Shown here piece after piece: positions 1-12,337 of a stretch of DNA of 64,000 bases. The notes beneath the pieces are model-generated. The model was not told the DNA's origin and ran no database searches. It worked only from the letters and a program-made list of their open reading frames with translations. This DNA comes from Mycogone perniciosa (Eukaryota > Ascomycota > Sordariomycetes > Hypocreales > Hypocreaceae), in assembly GCA_025331125.1 (NCBI GenBank), contig JAOALB010000056.1:235060-299059 (forward strand). Reading direction: 5' to 3'. The position numbers and the translations under genes are program-made. Numbering within the stretch: the stretch's first letter is position 1; every line of letters begins with the position of its first letter.

Positions 1-1782
1 AAGTTCCGAATACTCTATCAGTTAACCGCCTATTATTTAGAAGAGTATCCATGTCTTGTGCGGTCTCTCTTTTTTTGTCCCCTAGTGACTCTCACCGTAG
101 AACCCCATGCGTCGGACAGTACTCCATACATGTGCGTTGCACCACGGATACTACTGCATTGCTGGGTACAGAGTACTTTGTATCAACCACACGCTTCGAG
201 TGCTCATAGAGTAAATGGCCCGGAGCATTATTGGTGGACGGACCGGGTCTCATTGCAGCTTGCCTGCATGACAGGACAGGGGCCGTCTCCAGTCTTTTAT
301 TTTTGTTTTTCCAGGTCCTCGCCTCGGGGCTCAAGCTTGAATTGATTGAGTTGTCCAATGGCTTCAGCTGTGCTACACCCCTGGGCGTCTCCCGCGTGTT
401 CTTTCCCTCTTCCAGCTCCTAGCACGCGTCCATAGATTGACACGATTGTCACGGAGCTTACCATATCCAAGCTCAAACCTTATGTACTCCGTACCTTACA
501 CACAACCTTGCTCGCTACCTTGCCCTCCTTTCGCCTGGACATTCGCCTCACCGTCGTCTTGCTCAATACGAGTACATACTATTGCTTGTACATGTCATCG
601 CCGGCCTGCCTATAATGGCAGCAGGACAGACCGGCCTTGTCAAGCTCCATCCAACACACTAACATCCCATAGCACGTTAATATTTAGGCGGTAGTTGCGT
701 ATAAAGCCAATGGGACCCTCCTTTATGTACCACGCTCCTCCCATCTTGCTGCCATGGCACGAGACACGCGACGGCCCCTTTGCCTGCGGAGCAGCCTGTG
801 TCTTTCATCGTCATTATCAGCATCATCACCGACTTCGTTATAGCCCAGCCTGAGCCAGCGAGGCGCTTCTGACTTTTCCCCCTTGCCAACCTTCCTGACC
901 ACGATTTGTACCGCGCAGGTACATACCGTGCGGTGGAAGCTGTGCCCCCATCTTTTTGCCCCTGATACTACATACTACCTACATACATACATACCGCCGC
1001 CACCTTGGCCTGCTTCCGCTGACAGCCATTGACTCTCAAATAAGGCTGAACACATTGAGCGGATTTGGGTCAATCTCCTTCTCACCTCCGGGGTCTAAGT
1101 CTCCAACTTCAACCTCGACTACACCCACAACGGATTGGCACGCTTATTGACCTGCGCGACAAAGTTTGCCCCATCTCCACGTTTGAGCCAACCTGGCAAG
1201 CCCTTGGTTCCACCCATTGCTCCAAAAAGTACAATTACGCTTCCATCCAATTCACACACCGCACCACTTCCGCGCGACTAGTTGCGTAGCAGCCACGGGT
1301 CTGGGACTGCCTACTATTAATTATTGACATTACTGCTGCTGCTGCTGCTACTGCTACTCCGTACCTAACCACCTACATACTTCCCATACAAAGACAAAGT
1401 ACAATTGCCTGGCCCTGGTCCCCGAGTCGAAGCCGAGCTATATCGCCTGCCGGGGCATCGCCTATAACGCCAGAGCTCCCGTCGCCTCTCTCGCTCCTTC
1501 GTCTGTTCTATCCAATCCTCCCTCCTCCCTCTCGTCCAGCCAATCCTTCTCGAATTTGCGATTGTGATGATGCTCTGCATGCCTTTTTGATTTCCAGTAC
1601 CTCTCTCTCTCTCTTCCGCTCCCTCCCGCTTCCCCCTCGAAGCGGCAACCCTCGACCCCCGGAGACCCCCGTTTACGGCGAGTTTTGCAGGACAGCTCCC
1701 ACATAATACCCCCGTGAACGACAACCCACGCTAGACAGACCCCCAACAGACCGAAGCTTTAGACACGACCACAACCACCAAT
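1..1782. other. intergenic region upstream of the Nudix gene
   Basis: I see no supported gene here. Short open frames occur on both strands but none shows a recognisable domain or a consistent exon structure. The stretch holds GTAC-type palindromes at 484-494 and 1355-1364, a (CTG)n-like tract around 1332-1356, and a strongly pyrimidine-rich block from about 1480 to 1640. The last is typical of the promoter and 5' leader of a filamentous-fungal gene and probably belongs to the gene starting at 1783. Confidence 0.5.
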
Positions 1783-2474
1783 ATGTCAGGATCGGTTTCC
1801 AGCGGCGAAGGATCTAATAATCATCGGTCAATGGAGTCCCGAACCGGCCGAATTAACCAACGTAAGTTTTATCAGCAGTCATTGCATCTCACCTGCATCC
1901 TCTGTCTGTGTCATTTCCTTCGTCTTCATCTTCATCTTCTACTTCTTCTTCTTCACTTCGCTTTCCCGCCTGTCAACAGCTCTTTGTCTGTCTGCTTTCG
2001 CTCGCTCTGCCGATGCTAAAGCTCGGGATCCCACTGACCCTTTTCCGCGATGCAGGGTATAATTCCAAAGGAGAACGGCTCGTTGCCGGCGTCGTTCCGC
2101 TCAGCGCGGATCGGAATTATGTGATCTTGATCCAATCAACCCGACGGAAGGGCTGGGTTCTACCCAAAGGAGGATGGGAGTCGGATGAGTCATGTCAGGA
2201 GTCTGCCGTGCGAGAGGCCTGGGAAGAGGCTGGCATCACGGTTCAAATCGACTGTGACTTGGGCAACTTTGAGGAGAAGCGCCCTCCCAAGACATCCAAG
2301 GACCGCTCACGGTATTACTTCTTCCAGGGCACCGTCTTAAGCGAGATGGATGACTGGCCGGAGAGGCACAAACGAGAGCGCGAGTGGTTTACTTACACTC
2401 AGGCTCTCGAGGTCCTGTCCACAAGACCGGAACTACAAGAAGCTTTGAAGCGGTCTACGATGAACCGAACATGA
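1783..2474 (+). CDS. aps1: Nudix hydrolase, diphosphoinositol polyphosphate phosphohydrolase type
   Basis: Two exons, 1783-1861 and 2056-2474, join in phase to give about 165 residues. A complete Nudix box is visible (G-x5-E-x7-R-E-A-W-E-E-A-G-I, about residues 60-82), preceded by the KGWVLPKGG stretch seen in yeast Ddp1, S. pombe Aps1 and human DIPP. Family members hydrolyse diphosphoinositol polyphosphates and diadenosine polyphosphates in the cytosol or nucleus, so a role in inositol pyrophosphate turnover is inferred. The start gives a short polar N-terminus ahead of the Nudix fold, usual for the family. The donor is GTAAGT and the acceptor TGCAG. The 194-nt intron is longer than others here and contains a CTTCAT-type pyrimidine repeat. 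Gene symbol by family similarity only. Confidence 0.88.
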
Positions 2475-3820
2475 CAATTCCTCGTGGCTAATTGCCACAA
2501 CTATTTTCTTTCTTTCTTTTCTCAAACCCCGCCGAGGTTCTCATCTTATCCTCACGATTTCTCCGTCATCTCACAACTCAATTAAAATGACCTCCTTCAT
2601 CATGACAGCACCTGAAACGGGCGATTTGGACATTTCCCCCACCTAGAGGCAATTGTGTCTGAGGGGAAAGTCAAGAAGGGTAGAAGGAGGCAGGGGAGAC
2701 AAATTACGGATTTCTTTAATGGAATGGGTTGATCTAGTGATGGCTGGATCTGCTCTGCTTTTTACACTGAAACAGCTAACCATCCAGGGCAAGATGAATT
2801 TGCATCCATTCTCAGGCGTTGCCGGCAGGAAACGATAGAATTACCGAAAAAAAGACGGGGCGGGAAAAGTTATGGTGCATAACAAGACACACACAAAGCT
2901 CTTGAACTGAATTCATATCAAGACAAAATTTTCCCCCAAGAAGACCGACTCGTAGTCGAGGGGGGGAGCTGCGAGCTTTTGCGTTGTGATACAACTCTTG
3001 GGTTCATAGCACATACTACTACTACACACAAAATTCTGATAGACTTGGCAAGTCTGGTGGTGTCGTGTGCCGTTAGTTTGGAGAGCTGAACGAACCCCCC
3101 TCTAGATGACGGACATGACTCAATGGATTTGGTCATGCCGTGGTCTTCCTGTAGGCAGGTGTGTAATGAGCCGCTCAGGCTTGGTGATGGACTACGACTA
3201 GTAGTAGGAGAACTCATAGTAAGACTGCTTGTAGTAAGAGTGTCTCGACCGAACTCGGAACAGCAATTCAGAGTAGCCCTAAAACCAGGCTGCACCTTAT
3301 GTACAATTACGTGAATCAACATGACAAACGCCTCCTGCTCTCGTCTCACGCAAGATTGAAGCCATAACTTAATTTTGACATGCTGTGCGGTGTACGAAGT
3401 AATTCTTGTTGGATATGGTGTAGCCTCTGTTTGCCCCTCAATTGGCCGTCTCATTGTCCTATTGCCCCGCCATCCAACATGACTTTTTTTTGGACATCTT
3501 ATGCGCCAACAATCTAAGTCTGGTCCTTCACCTCTGACGTAGTCCATGGAACAGTGCTACCACGTGATATTTCTTTATCGATAAGGCCTCCCGCATTCTC
3601 AACCACACTCAAGGGAGCAGCGGTCGCAACTTCAGCGACACCGCGTGTATCGTCTCCCAATACCACCTTACTTACCTGCTCGACTTTTTGATATCCCCTT
3701 CTCCCTTCCCGACCATGTTCATATAGACGGAAAGCGCATTTACGGCCGTTGAATTTATGGGCTTTGCACGCAGACGATAAAGAATTCCTTGCCTCGTGAT
3801 CCAATTCGCCCCATGTTATC
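2475..3820. other. intergenic region between aps1 and lsm1
   Basis: I see no supported gene. A minus-strand open frame at 2918-3547 has no recognisable domain and is serine/threonine-rich in the way of chance frames. A CACGTG site lies at 3561-3566 and a GTAC-type motif near 3389-3398. Confidence 0.5.
3561..3566. promoter_or_regulatory. CACGTG E-box upstream of lsm1
   Basis: A palindromic CACGTG followed by A (CACGTGA) lies about 255 bases before the LSm1 start codon. bHLH factors of the Cbf1 type bind this core in fungi. Function here is inferred from sequence and position only. Confidence 0.35.
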
Positions 3821-4510
3821 ATGATGGAAAATCTGTCCATCTCCGACGCTCCTCCGCCTGGGGGGGCGGCCCCTGCTCCGCAGCTGGGGATGCCCCAACC
3901 GATTCCTCAACTGCCGCCGCAGATGTTTACTACGGCGGCGCAGCTTTTGGATCTCACGGATAGTATGGCGCTCATTAACATGGACTAAAGGCTTTGGGAT
4001 CCGCGATGCTGACTTTCATATCACCAGAAAAACTCATGGTAGTCTTGCGCGATGGAAGGAAACTCATCGGAGTATTAAGAAGCTGGGATCAATTCGGTGT
4101 GTTTCCTTCATGAACGGCGAAGAAAGAGGATATGTCTTTTTTGCCGGAGGTGGGGGAAAGGAAGAAAGGGGTCTAATGCTCTTACAGCAAACATTGTCCT
4201 CCAATCGACGACGGAACGGATATTCGCGCCCATGCCGGACAGTGCTGGTTCCGCATTCCCGCAGGGCCTCTACGCAGACATTTCGCATGGTATCTTCCTC
4301 GTCAGAGGAGAGAACGTGCTGCTACTTGGGGAGATTGACCTAGATAAAGACGATGATCCACCCCCGGGATATGAGCTGGCCGACCTCGAGGTCGTGAAGA
4401 AGCTTGCTGAGGAGAAAAAAGCGGCGGACAAGGCCAAGGAGAAGTCGCGCCTGAAGAAGCTCGCCAAGATGGGATTCGAGGGGGAGAATCTCGGGGAGAT
4501 CTTCCTCTAA
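3821..4510 (+). CDS. lsm1: U6 snRNA-associated Sm-like protein LSm1
   Basis: Three exons (3821-3962, 4028-4096, 4188-4510) join in phase to give 177 residues. LSm1 is the distinguishing subunit of the cytoplasmic LSm1-7 ring, which binds the 3' ends of deadenylated mRNAs and promotes decapping in P-bodies. A proline-rich N-terminus (about residues 10-35) precedes the Sm1 motif (AAQLLDLTDKKLMVVLRDGRKLIGVLRSWDQF spans exons 1-2; key residues D-G-R and G near residues 56-62). The Sm2 motif, HGIFLVRGENVLLLGEID, lies near residues 110-127. A charged lysine-rich helix follows, as expected for fungal LSm1. Splice sites are GTATGG/CCAG and GTGTGT/ACAG; the junctions restore KKL and FANIVLQS. Two adjacent ATGs (3821, 3824) could both start translation. 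The neighbour on the other strand is convergent. Confidence 0.93.
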
Positions 4511-5118
4511 GTGAGAGAGAAAGACGCGAGGAATGATGGGGAGTTGAAACTACAAAAGGATCCAGCGGCAAAGAGGTTTGAAGAAGCAGGTTGGCTGATT
4601 TTTTTCTCGTAAAATGCCGCGGCCCAAAGGCGGTTCGAAGGCAGAATATTGTGAAATGCCCCGAACCGAGATTCGACAGGCTGCTGGCGGAGGCAAATAT
4701 TGCTTATGTTGCGCGCCAGTCGATGGAGGAACATAGTTGATACACCTTGAATGTTCAAGATGTCTCCCTTGCTGACGTTACCGGCCCTCGTGCACTGTCA
4801 TGTCACCAGGCCGGAGAACTTCGCCTTCGCCTTCGCAACGGTGCAGTTTGAGAGCCATGTCACCAAACCAAGGACCAACACGATATCCTAATGTCCTTTT
4901 GCAATCAATTTCAGGTTCGGACATGCTGAATAAAGTACACTTGGTGGGGAATCTCATTGGTTTACTGTTATACAGCCTATGCAGGCAACTATTGTTACAG
5001 ATGATCGGCGGAATGACACGCTTAACCGTCCAATGCCTCGAGGCTCTTTTTTTTTTGTTCAGTCTTCCGTTCTCGTCAATCCATTCATAATTCATGCCTT
5101 CTCTTTTTTAACCTCACC
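4511..5118. other. convergent intergenic region, lsm1 and DUF2358-like gene
   Basis: This lies between two convergent 3' ends. It holds no supported gene; presumably it carries the 3' UTRs and poly(A) signals of both neighbours. A poly(T) run is present near 5047-5057. Confidence 0.5.
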
Positions 5119-6164
5119 TCAGTCGTGGCGTCGTTTCCTCTCAAACATGGGTATTGGGGTGGTGTCTCCAGGGTCCCTCATGCCTCCTAAAAGCCAATCC
5201 GTCAAGCCCACAAACTTAGCACCCACTCCCCTCTCCCAATCGCCCCCTTCCTGGGTCTGCTCAATGGTATGGGTCAATATCCTTCCCTCGGCGTCAAAGT
5301 CGAATATGAACAAGCCCGTGAAGGCCTTGTTAGGGTCGACACCTCTACGGCGTGGTAGAGCTAGGGCGATGCCGCCACCGCTTGACTCTGTCTGATCTTC
5401 AACGGACTTGCGCTTCTCGCACCAGCGCACGACGAGTTGCTCCGGGATGGCGCCGGTGCGACGGGGCAAGAAGGTGAGAGGCTCTGACGTCATTCGCTCG
5501 GCGAGAATTTCTAGCTTGACGTTGCCGATGATGGGGACTCTGTTCCAGGCGATTGGGGAAGTCCAGAGGGCGGCGTTGTAGGCGACTCGGCCGGAAACAG
5601 TGGGCAGATGGGGGTGTGTCGAAGGGAAGAGGTGGAGGGAGATGTTTGGGGCGAGGATATCTTGCGGCAAGGGAGATTGTAGGAGAGTCGGCAGGCGTTC
5701 TTGGAGGATTCTCAGGGCTAAATTTGCGTCCTATTAGCATTCTTGAATCATATAGAAATGTGTGAATAGGCGAGTAACTCACTTCTTCCCAGTTTTGCCT
5801 TGTTGGGATCCGGAGGTGGCTCCCCTCGGATACCCATCCATTCCACCTTGGATGCATCGAAATAGGTGCTTGATAGTTCTCGCGGTGTTGATTTCGGTAG
5901 TGTCGGGAGAATATCATCGGGAAGACGACCGGATTGAGTCTCTGGCAATGGATGCGCTATAGGTTGGAGCTGGGCATTCGCCGGGCTGAAGGTGGTCAGA
6001 TGTCGGAGGGAGGATCGCGAACATGTCAAGCAACGACCGCCCGGGCTCGCCAATGTGGTCCTCAGCGGCGCAGCCATTAGCTGTGTTGTGTTGTTTGATG
6101 CTCCTGGAGAGGAGCCGCATGGGTTAAGACACTGGAAGACAGGAGGCGACAGATCTTTTCTCAC
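5119..6164 (-). CDS. DUF2358 / C6orf136-like protein, probably mitochondrial
   Basis: Two exons on the minus strand (6164-5783 and 5717-5119; intron 5718-5782, GTGAGT/TTTAG) give up to 326 residues. The second half contains SPIAWNRVPIIGNVKLEIL, then FIFDFDAEGRILTHTIE, the pattern I associate with the DUF2358/C6orf136 family, whose fold resembles NTF2-like proteins and whose function is unknown. The N-terminal part is rich in Arg, Ser and Thr and poor in acidic residues, so mitochondrial import is inferred. An alternative start at 6077 (MAAPLRTTLAS) gives a more typical presequence and may be the true one. The gene is divergent to ypt1 and convergent with lsm1. The family call is moderate; the exon structure is firm. 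Confidence 0.68.
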
Positions 6165-7040
6165 GGCATTGGACGGCGGTTGAAGCTTTGACGGTGCAAA
6201 GGCGGGTCATCAGACATTCCCTCCCTACCTATGGAGTGCGGAATAACGGCGTTCGAATGGATGGCTTCAGTTAGTGTTAGTAGTACTCCGTACTCCGTAC
6301 ATACTAGTAAGAGTACGTACCCGACCACTGCGGGGCCGATCCGTTGCGGCGGGTCATTTGGGTTGGCTTCGATCCAAGGCCAAGATACATAGATACTACT
6401 GTATATGCAGCAGCAGATCGGAGCCAGCCGTTCGGTTCCAAAACGACATTAATTATGTTTGCTCTTTAATATTCACGAAAAAACAAAAACATCGGTCAGC
6501 TCACCGAGCCAGCAGACAGTTTAGTGGACACGGGATGGTAGTGAGTGAATCACATGCCCTCTGATAAACTCACCCAACTACGAGTATGGAGTATTAGTAT
6601 AGATATAGCCATCAAGGAAAGATGATCCTCGTTAAAATTCAGGAAAGCCCGTGACTCGGTTGAGCTGTAAAAGCCGCAGCTGATCTGACATATCACGTCT
6701 TTTGGAGAAAAGAGCTTTGTGGCGCAGTCAATAAAGGTGTCGTTCGCTTTGTCCAGCCTGTTTGTTACATGTTACATGCATACTTCGGAGTACGGAGTAC
6801 TCGTGCAAGCGCTGGCTCCAGCACGTGACCGATCAGCTGTCCTCCCACCGCCCATCCAACGGGCCGCCATCCTTCCCTGACGTACTTGAGACCTCAGCAG
6901 CCTACGCTCATTTGACCTCGACCCATCCCATCCCCGAAACATCCACCTCTCATCGCCACTTAAGCGCTTCTCGCACGCCGACTCCTTAAGACGCAGTCCA
7001 TTTCCCATCTCCATTTCATCGCCCAGACCTAACCGCCAAC
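6165..7040. other. divergent promoter region, DUF2358-like gene and ypt1
   Basis: I see no gene. The region holds a GTACTCC double unit (6283-6300), a second GTAC-type ladder (6781-6803) and a CACGTG box (6822-6827), and becomes pyrimidine-rich before the ypt1 start. Confidence 0.5.
6822..6827. promoter_or_regulatory. CACGTG E-box upstream of ypt1
   Basis: GCACGTGACC sits about 215 bases ahead of the ypt1 start codon, immediately after a GTAC-type ladder. It is a candidate bHLH site; no function is shown by sequence alone. Confidence 0.35.
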
Positions 7041-8081
7041 ATGAACCCTGAGTGGTACGCGGCCCCCCCTCGATTGCGATATCAACATCATCCTCCTGAA
7101 CAGAGCCTTGTGCTGACGTCGATGCAGAGTACATACATATGGAGTCCCGCACATCGCGTGCGCTGTCTCGCCGCGATTCACCATGCCATGTCCTCCCATG
7201 ACTGCAAGCCCTGGACACGCGGATTACTGACGAGCCCCCGACCAGATACGACTACCTGTTCAAGCTCCTCCTCATCGGTGATTCCGGTGTTGGAAAGTCC
7301 TGCTTGCTGTTGCGATTTGCCGACGACACCTACACCGAGTCCTACATCTCCACGATCGGTGTCGACTTCGTACGTTGAATACCCGGATGCCATCTACCGC
7401 TCAACCGCCTGCTAACCCTGCAGCAGAAAATCCGAACAATAGAACTCGATGGCAAGACCGTGAAGCTGCAGATCGTGAGTGGCGCTTAACTCACTCCGAG
7501 ACATCATGCCCCAACAGGCCACTAACTGCTGCTCAACAGTGGGATACTGCCGGCCAGGAGCGCTTCCGAACCATCACCTCCTCGTACTACCGTGGCGCCC
7601 ACGGCATCTGCGTCGTCTACGATGTCACTGACATGGACTCCTTCAACAACGTCAAGCAATGGCTCCAGGAGATTGACCGATATGCTACCGAGGGTGTCAA
7701 TAAGCTGCTTGTTGGCAACAAGAGCGATATGTCAGACAAGAAGGTGGTGGAGTACACCGTAGCCAAGGTGAGTAATCGCTACATTGGCAGCCTGGTGCCA
7801 CAATCGGTCAGGCGCAGCATGGCCGTGTGCCTCCAGGCTGCCACAGTTTATGCGACCCCTGTTCAGGGCTGACAGCCGCATAGGAATTTGCCGACAGCCT
7901 GGGCATTCCTTTCCTCGAGACCTCTGCCAAGAACGCCAGCAACGTTGAGCAGGCTTTCCTGACCATGGCCCGCCAGATCAAGGAGCGCATGGGCACCACG
8001 ACTGCCAACAACACGAAACCTAGTGTGCAAGTTGGCCAGGGGCAGGGTGTCGGCTCCTCGTCCAGCAACAGCTGCTGCTAA
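7041..8081 (+). CDS. ypt1: Rab1-family GTPase Ypt1
   Basis: Five exons (7041-7051, 7246-7369, 7427-7474, 7540-7767, 7884-8081) join in phase to give 202 residues. Ypt1/Rab1 controls ER-to-Golgi traffic and autophagy by recruiting tethers. All G motifs are visible: GDSGVGKS (P-loop, about 15-22), the effector threonine in STIGVDF, WDTAGQE (switch II, about 62-68), NKSD (about 121-124) and ETSAK. The [10 protein letters not shown] stretch and the C-terminal Cys-Cys for double geranylgeranylation mark the Rab1 group. The first coding exon is only 11 nt; the junction GA/A restores Glu and gives [16 protein letters not shown], the conserved Ypt1 N-terminus. Introns are 53-194 nt with GTNNGT-type donors. 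Confidence 0.96.
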
Positions 8082-9382
8082 ACTAGTGCGAGCTTTTCTT
8101 TGTTTGTCGTGGCCAAGTCTAGTGACAGGATGGCTAGAGCAGTACGACGTGCTTGGGAGACGACTGAACAATGCTCATCATGATTTCCTCCCTTTTTTTC
8201 CAGGTTCCAGTTTGCCCCCTTTTCTGCGCATAGATTACATCATGTCCTTGGATCTCGCCCTTTCAAACAACACAACACGACAACTTCCTTGCATTTGAGA
8301 CAAATCAGGGTCGGCTGGGAAAGAGCAAGGGGAATGCGGACGGACGTGATACACGGGGAAGCAAAGGCGCAGAGTCAAGAGAGACAAGAGTGCGCGTGGG
8401 CCAGTTGTATTTCCAGACTACTCCTTTTGGAGGCCCCCCCTCCCACGCACGCTTGCGGAGAACAGTGGATGTCACGGAGACCTGGCCTTCCAGTGACTTG
8501 TCTTTGTTGTGTTTATTTCTTTGCTATCTTTGTTTGCGTCTGCTTGTGGTGCTGAATTCTGGAGGGGCTCCGTGTGGTTTTATTCCTGCACGGGAATGGG
8601 TATTAATACAGGGGAATTTGCGTAACATTGCTGGCTTCGTGACGTGTATAGCCGCTGGTCTTTGTGATATGTATTGCTGTAAGTACACTACGAGGAAGGG
8701 ATAGTCAAGTTTCAGACCCCCTAGTAAGACCTTGGGCCTAATGATGCTGTCAAGCAACTTTGTATATTAGTCTCACCTACGGAGTACAAGAGAACGCCTC
8801 GGGAGCCATCAGCAAGTACCAATTTAAAGAGCAGTCACAGCAGATTACAATTAAAAAGGGCACGAAAACATCCATTCAAGGAGTCCATATATTAAGAAGC
8901 AACCGATATGCTTATTGTCTAGTAATAGTCATCTTTACCACTTGATAATTAATAACACATTCTTGTTCCTCTTCCTTTTTGAAGAAAGATAGAAACACAA
9001 ACAAAGATCTCCATTCGCCCCAATACCCGCCACCAACCTTGCGCTTGGTTTTGTTTGACTCCCCGGGTGTTCTTTATGTCTTTAATCTACGTTTGAAAAG
9101 CTTTCCCTCCCCCACAAAAAGAGATTCGACTGTGATGCGCAGAGAGATTGTTACTAAAGATGGAAGAAAACAAATAGCATGATGAGCAAAAGTAATAGTA
9201 GAGTAAATGAGAGACGGAAACAAGAATGAGAGTAAGAGGCTGCGACACCGTTGTAACCAAGTTCATAACTCATGTATGTAAGGAATATAGCCCAGCGCTG
9301 ATCCATACCCAGAGAGAGACAGGATACCCAACGCCGAAAGACAAATGAAAAGGAAGAGAAAAACAGAGCATGCCAACCACAA
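8082..9382. other. convergent intergenic region, ypt1 and 966-residue protein gene
   Basis: This region lies between convergent genes and is long for that arrangement. No supported gene is seen. A GTAC-type motif (TACGGAGTAC) lies at 8778-8787; the part from about 8800 to 9380 is A/T-rich and purine-rich, consistent with 3' UTRs. Confidence 0.5.
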
Positions 9383-12337
9383 TCATGCTAGGCCCAGGAA
9401 CTTGAGGGCTTTCCTAGTATTACCCTTGCGGTCGGAAGGCTTTTGCATAAACATGGGCATGAGTCTCCGCTCTTCCATGTCCAATTCACTGTCCTCACTA
9501 CTGGGGTCGAACGAGTTACTGATGGATGCAGAGTTGCGATGGAACAAACTGCGCCGAGAGAGGGTCCGACTATGCTTAACCCTCTCTGACTTCAGCGTCT
9601 TGACGTTTTCGACGGATGACGGGGGTGGGGCACATAGCGTTGGCGATACTGAGGTAGAGAATGTGCCTGCCAGTGTTGGCGACAGTGTGCTCTGGGAGGA
9701 TGCAGACGACCTGGGGAACGGGGTGAATGACCCGTTGAGCGGTGCTGGCTTCGCCTTCTTCCTCCTCAGTACCTTGTCATGTGGATACCGGTCCGGGACG
9801 TCAGTATCTGAAGCCTCAGCCTGAATGTTCCAGACAGTAGAGACAAATTGCGCAATATCGGTTTCAGTTGCAGTAGATGTCAGAAGAAAGTTTGCGTTGG
9901 AGACTGTGATATCTGAGTTTGACGACCTGGGCGAAATGGTCGGCGTCTTGTTCTCGGATTTTTTACCAACATTGGGACCACCTATCTGCGTAAATGGCAG
10001 ACGGTTTTTGTTGCTTGAATCAACAATTTGAGCAACCTTGATCAGATCAACCCCAACGAGCTTCTGCAAAGCCAGCATAGTAGGGAGATGCTCAGGGGGA
10101 TACTCCAGCAGCAGATACCTGATTTCTGAATGGAGAGCCAGGTATGTTTCCAAGTGAGGGATAATGAGTGTTGCCAGGAGATACGAGTTGGTAAATGGAT
10201 TATTCGACGTCTGGTTTTGAAGGGGTTGCGCTGTGAATGATTGCATGGCATTGGCAAGAAGATAGCTAGCAGGAGTTAGTGCGTTGCAAAAAAGAATGTT
10301 GGAGATATTAAAAACTTACCGAAAGTCCACTCTTCCGCTGCGACCCTGGTCATCACTCGACTTTGTTCCATGCTTCTCTAGCTGCTTGACAATACCTGAG
10401 GAGTATTCCTTCTTCACTCCTTGCTGCGATCCTATCGCCAGTATTTGATCAACCCTCCTCTTGTTCTCAATTTGAGAGCCTCTCGACTCTGATTCTCGAA
10501 AGACCGGCTTCCACAAGCCATCGAATTCAGGGAGAAGGGAAAACTGAAATTGCCGATAGCCTTCGGCTTCAGGGGGGAAGTAATTATTGAGAATTGAACG
10601 AAGAGAATTCTGGATGGCAACAGCCGTCTGGCTGGGGGCGATTTCGAATTCGTAGAACCTTTCCTCCTTCTCCGTGTAGGGAGGCGGTGTCTGTGCTGGC
10701 GTTGGCGGTCGAACAATAGTGACGGTTGGGATGGTGTGTTCGGTGTTGGATGGCTTCCAGGGCGACTGGCTATAAGAAAATGGATCATAGTCATCATCGC
10801 TAACATCGAGAACGGATTGCTCTTTGATAGTATTGCTTTGCTTAGGGACAGGTGGTGGTGGATATTGAGGAGTCGCAGGCGTCGGAAGGTTCATCTCAGA
10901 CACGGATGCTGTCTTTGAATGTGAGACCACGGGATAGGTACCCATCTTGAAAGCACTTATAACAGAGTACAAGAGCACATCCGTGGTTTCATCTTTGAAA
11001 TACACAACGAGATCCTCAATACAGGGGAGGACGGGCTGAAATGGCTCTTCTTTGGGAGGGACTGCATCCGTGCCTCGATCGACGTAGGAGGTCTTAATAG
11101 TATTTCGTTTCTTCCTATGCTTCTTCTCCAGAGGCACAGACTCCACCTTGATTGTATGGCGTCTCGGCTTCACAACGATCGTCCGAGGTCTGTCAATGTG
11201 GCTCAACCGCCTTGAAACTGGGTCTCTCTCGTCTGTAATAACCATGAATGAATGTGGACGGCGTTGGGCCATTGGTTCTGCCCCAGCATCAATAGAGCCT
11301 GTGGTGATACAGAGATCCCTGAACTTGGGACTGACAGGGTAAATTCTATCGAGGGACTTGATTCTTGCCAAGACTGCCTTGGAGACCGAGACTGACAATC
11401 TCATATCCAATAGTGCTGCTTCCCCAAAAACGACATTATCGTTGGTACGAATGCTGAAGACATCGGATGTTGGAGATAATATCTCGGTATCACGGCGACG
11501 GCGAGGAGCAGACAGGCTGTATGATTCGCCGATACAGCTTGGTGACGTGGGAGGAGGAGCATCTACGAGAGAGTCCAGCCGGGTCCGTTTGGCGGGTTGA
11601 TTATAATCGATTACCGAGAAGGTTGGAGCTCCGGGCACAGTAGATGGGTCTTCAGCCTCACCATCATTTTCATCATCGCAATGGGCGCCAAAGAGGAAGA
11701 ACGGGGCTGCGTCGCCAAAGCCGTCTGAATAACCATACAATGGCAGACTTAAACTCCGAGGGCGTGTGGTCATGGTGAGGTCGAGCATATCGCATGGCTG
11801 CAAGTTGGCCGTCTGGCGATCCAAGGCATCAGCGGCTCTCATTGCCCGTGTTATGGGGTCCTGGAGCTCATCGTCAAGTTCCTCGCCATCACCATACCCG
11901 CTGGAACTCACACTCTCCTGAGCTTTGCGGTGGTTGTCGAGTCCAGCTACCCCGTCCTTAACCAATTGATTGAAGAATGCTTCGGCCTCAACCCTATCTC
12001 CACCGGTTTCGTGCTTCATAATGGCCTTGATGCATAGAGCTTGTGCGCTCGGAGTGCCGCCATTCATGAAAACCAATCGCTTGCTGGTGGCCGTCGAGCC
12101 TTGGAGGAAGCTCCGTGCGGTCTCATAACGGGTGGTGAGGGCATCATGGATTTTGCGGATGTAGGTCCGCACCTCAAATGCCTGCTCCAGGTCATCGTTG
12201 GGGAGATAGGATTGCACGGCGGGGAGTATCAGAATCTGGGGCGAAGTGGGCAGAAGTCGAAGTTGAGTCGATATGATATCCGGATGACCCTCGAAGGCCA
12301 CAACGCTGCCATACGTTTCCGTTTTGGTGTCCGCCAT
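9383..12337 (-). CDS. large fungal protein of unknown function, 966 residues
   Basis: Two minus-strand exons (12337-10320 and 10265-9383) join across a 54-nt intron (GTAAGT/GCTAG), restoring VDFRYLLANAM. I do not recognise a named family. The N-terminal about 170 residues look folded, with mixed hydrophobic segments (SQLRLLPTSPQILILPA-like pattern). Residues about 170-560 are low complexity, rich in Ser, Asp, Pro and Arg and probably disordered. Residues about 560-800 hold a second ordered part (EFEIAPSQTAVAIQNSLRSILNNYF and following) and proline-rich linkers such as PPTPAQTPPPY. After the intron comes a hydrophobic helical block, about residues 690-740. The tail is basic and Ser-rich. There is no signal peptide or clear membrane helix; intracellular location is inferred. 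It may be a scaffold or regulator, but that is a guess. Confidence 0.8.

Noticed and set aside
2918..3547. 209-codon minus-strand open frame between aps1 and lsm1
   Set aside because: Composition like translated non-coding DNA, no domain, and it overlaps the lsm1 promoter.
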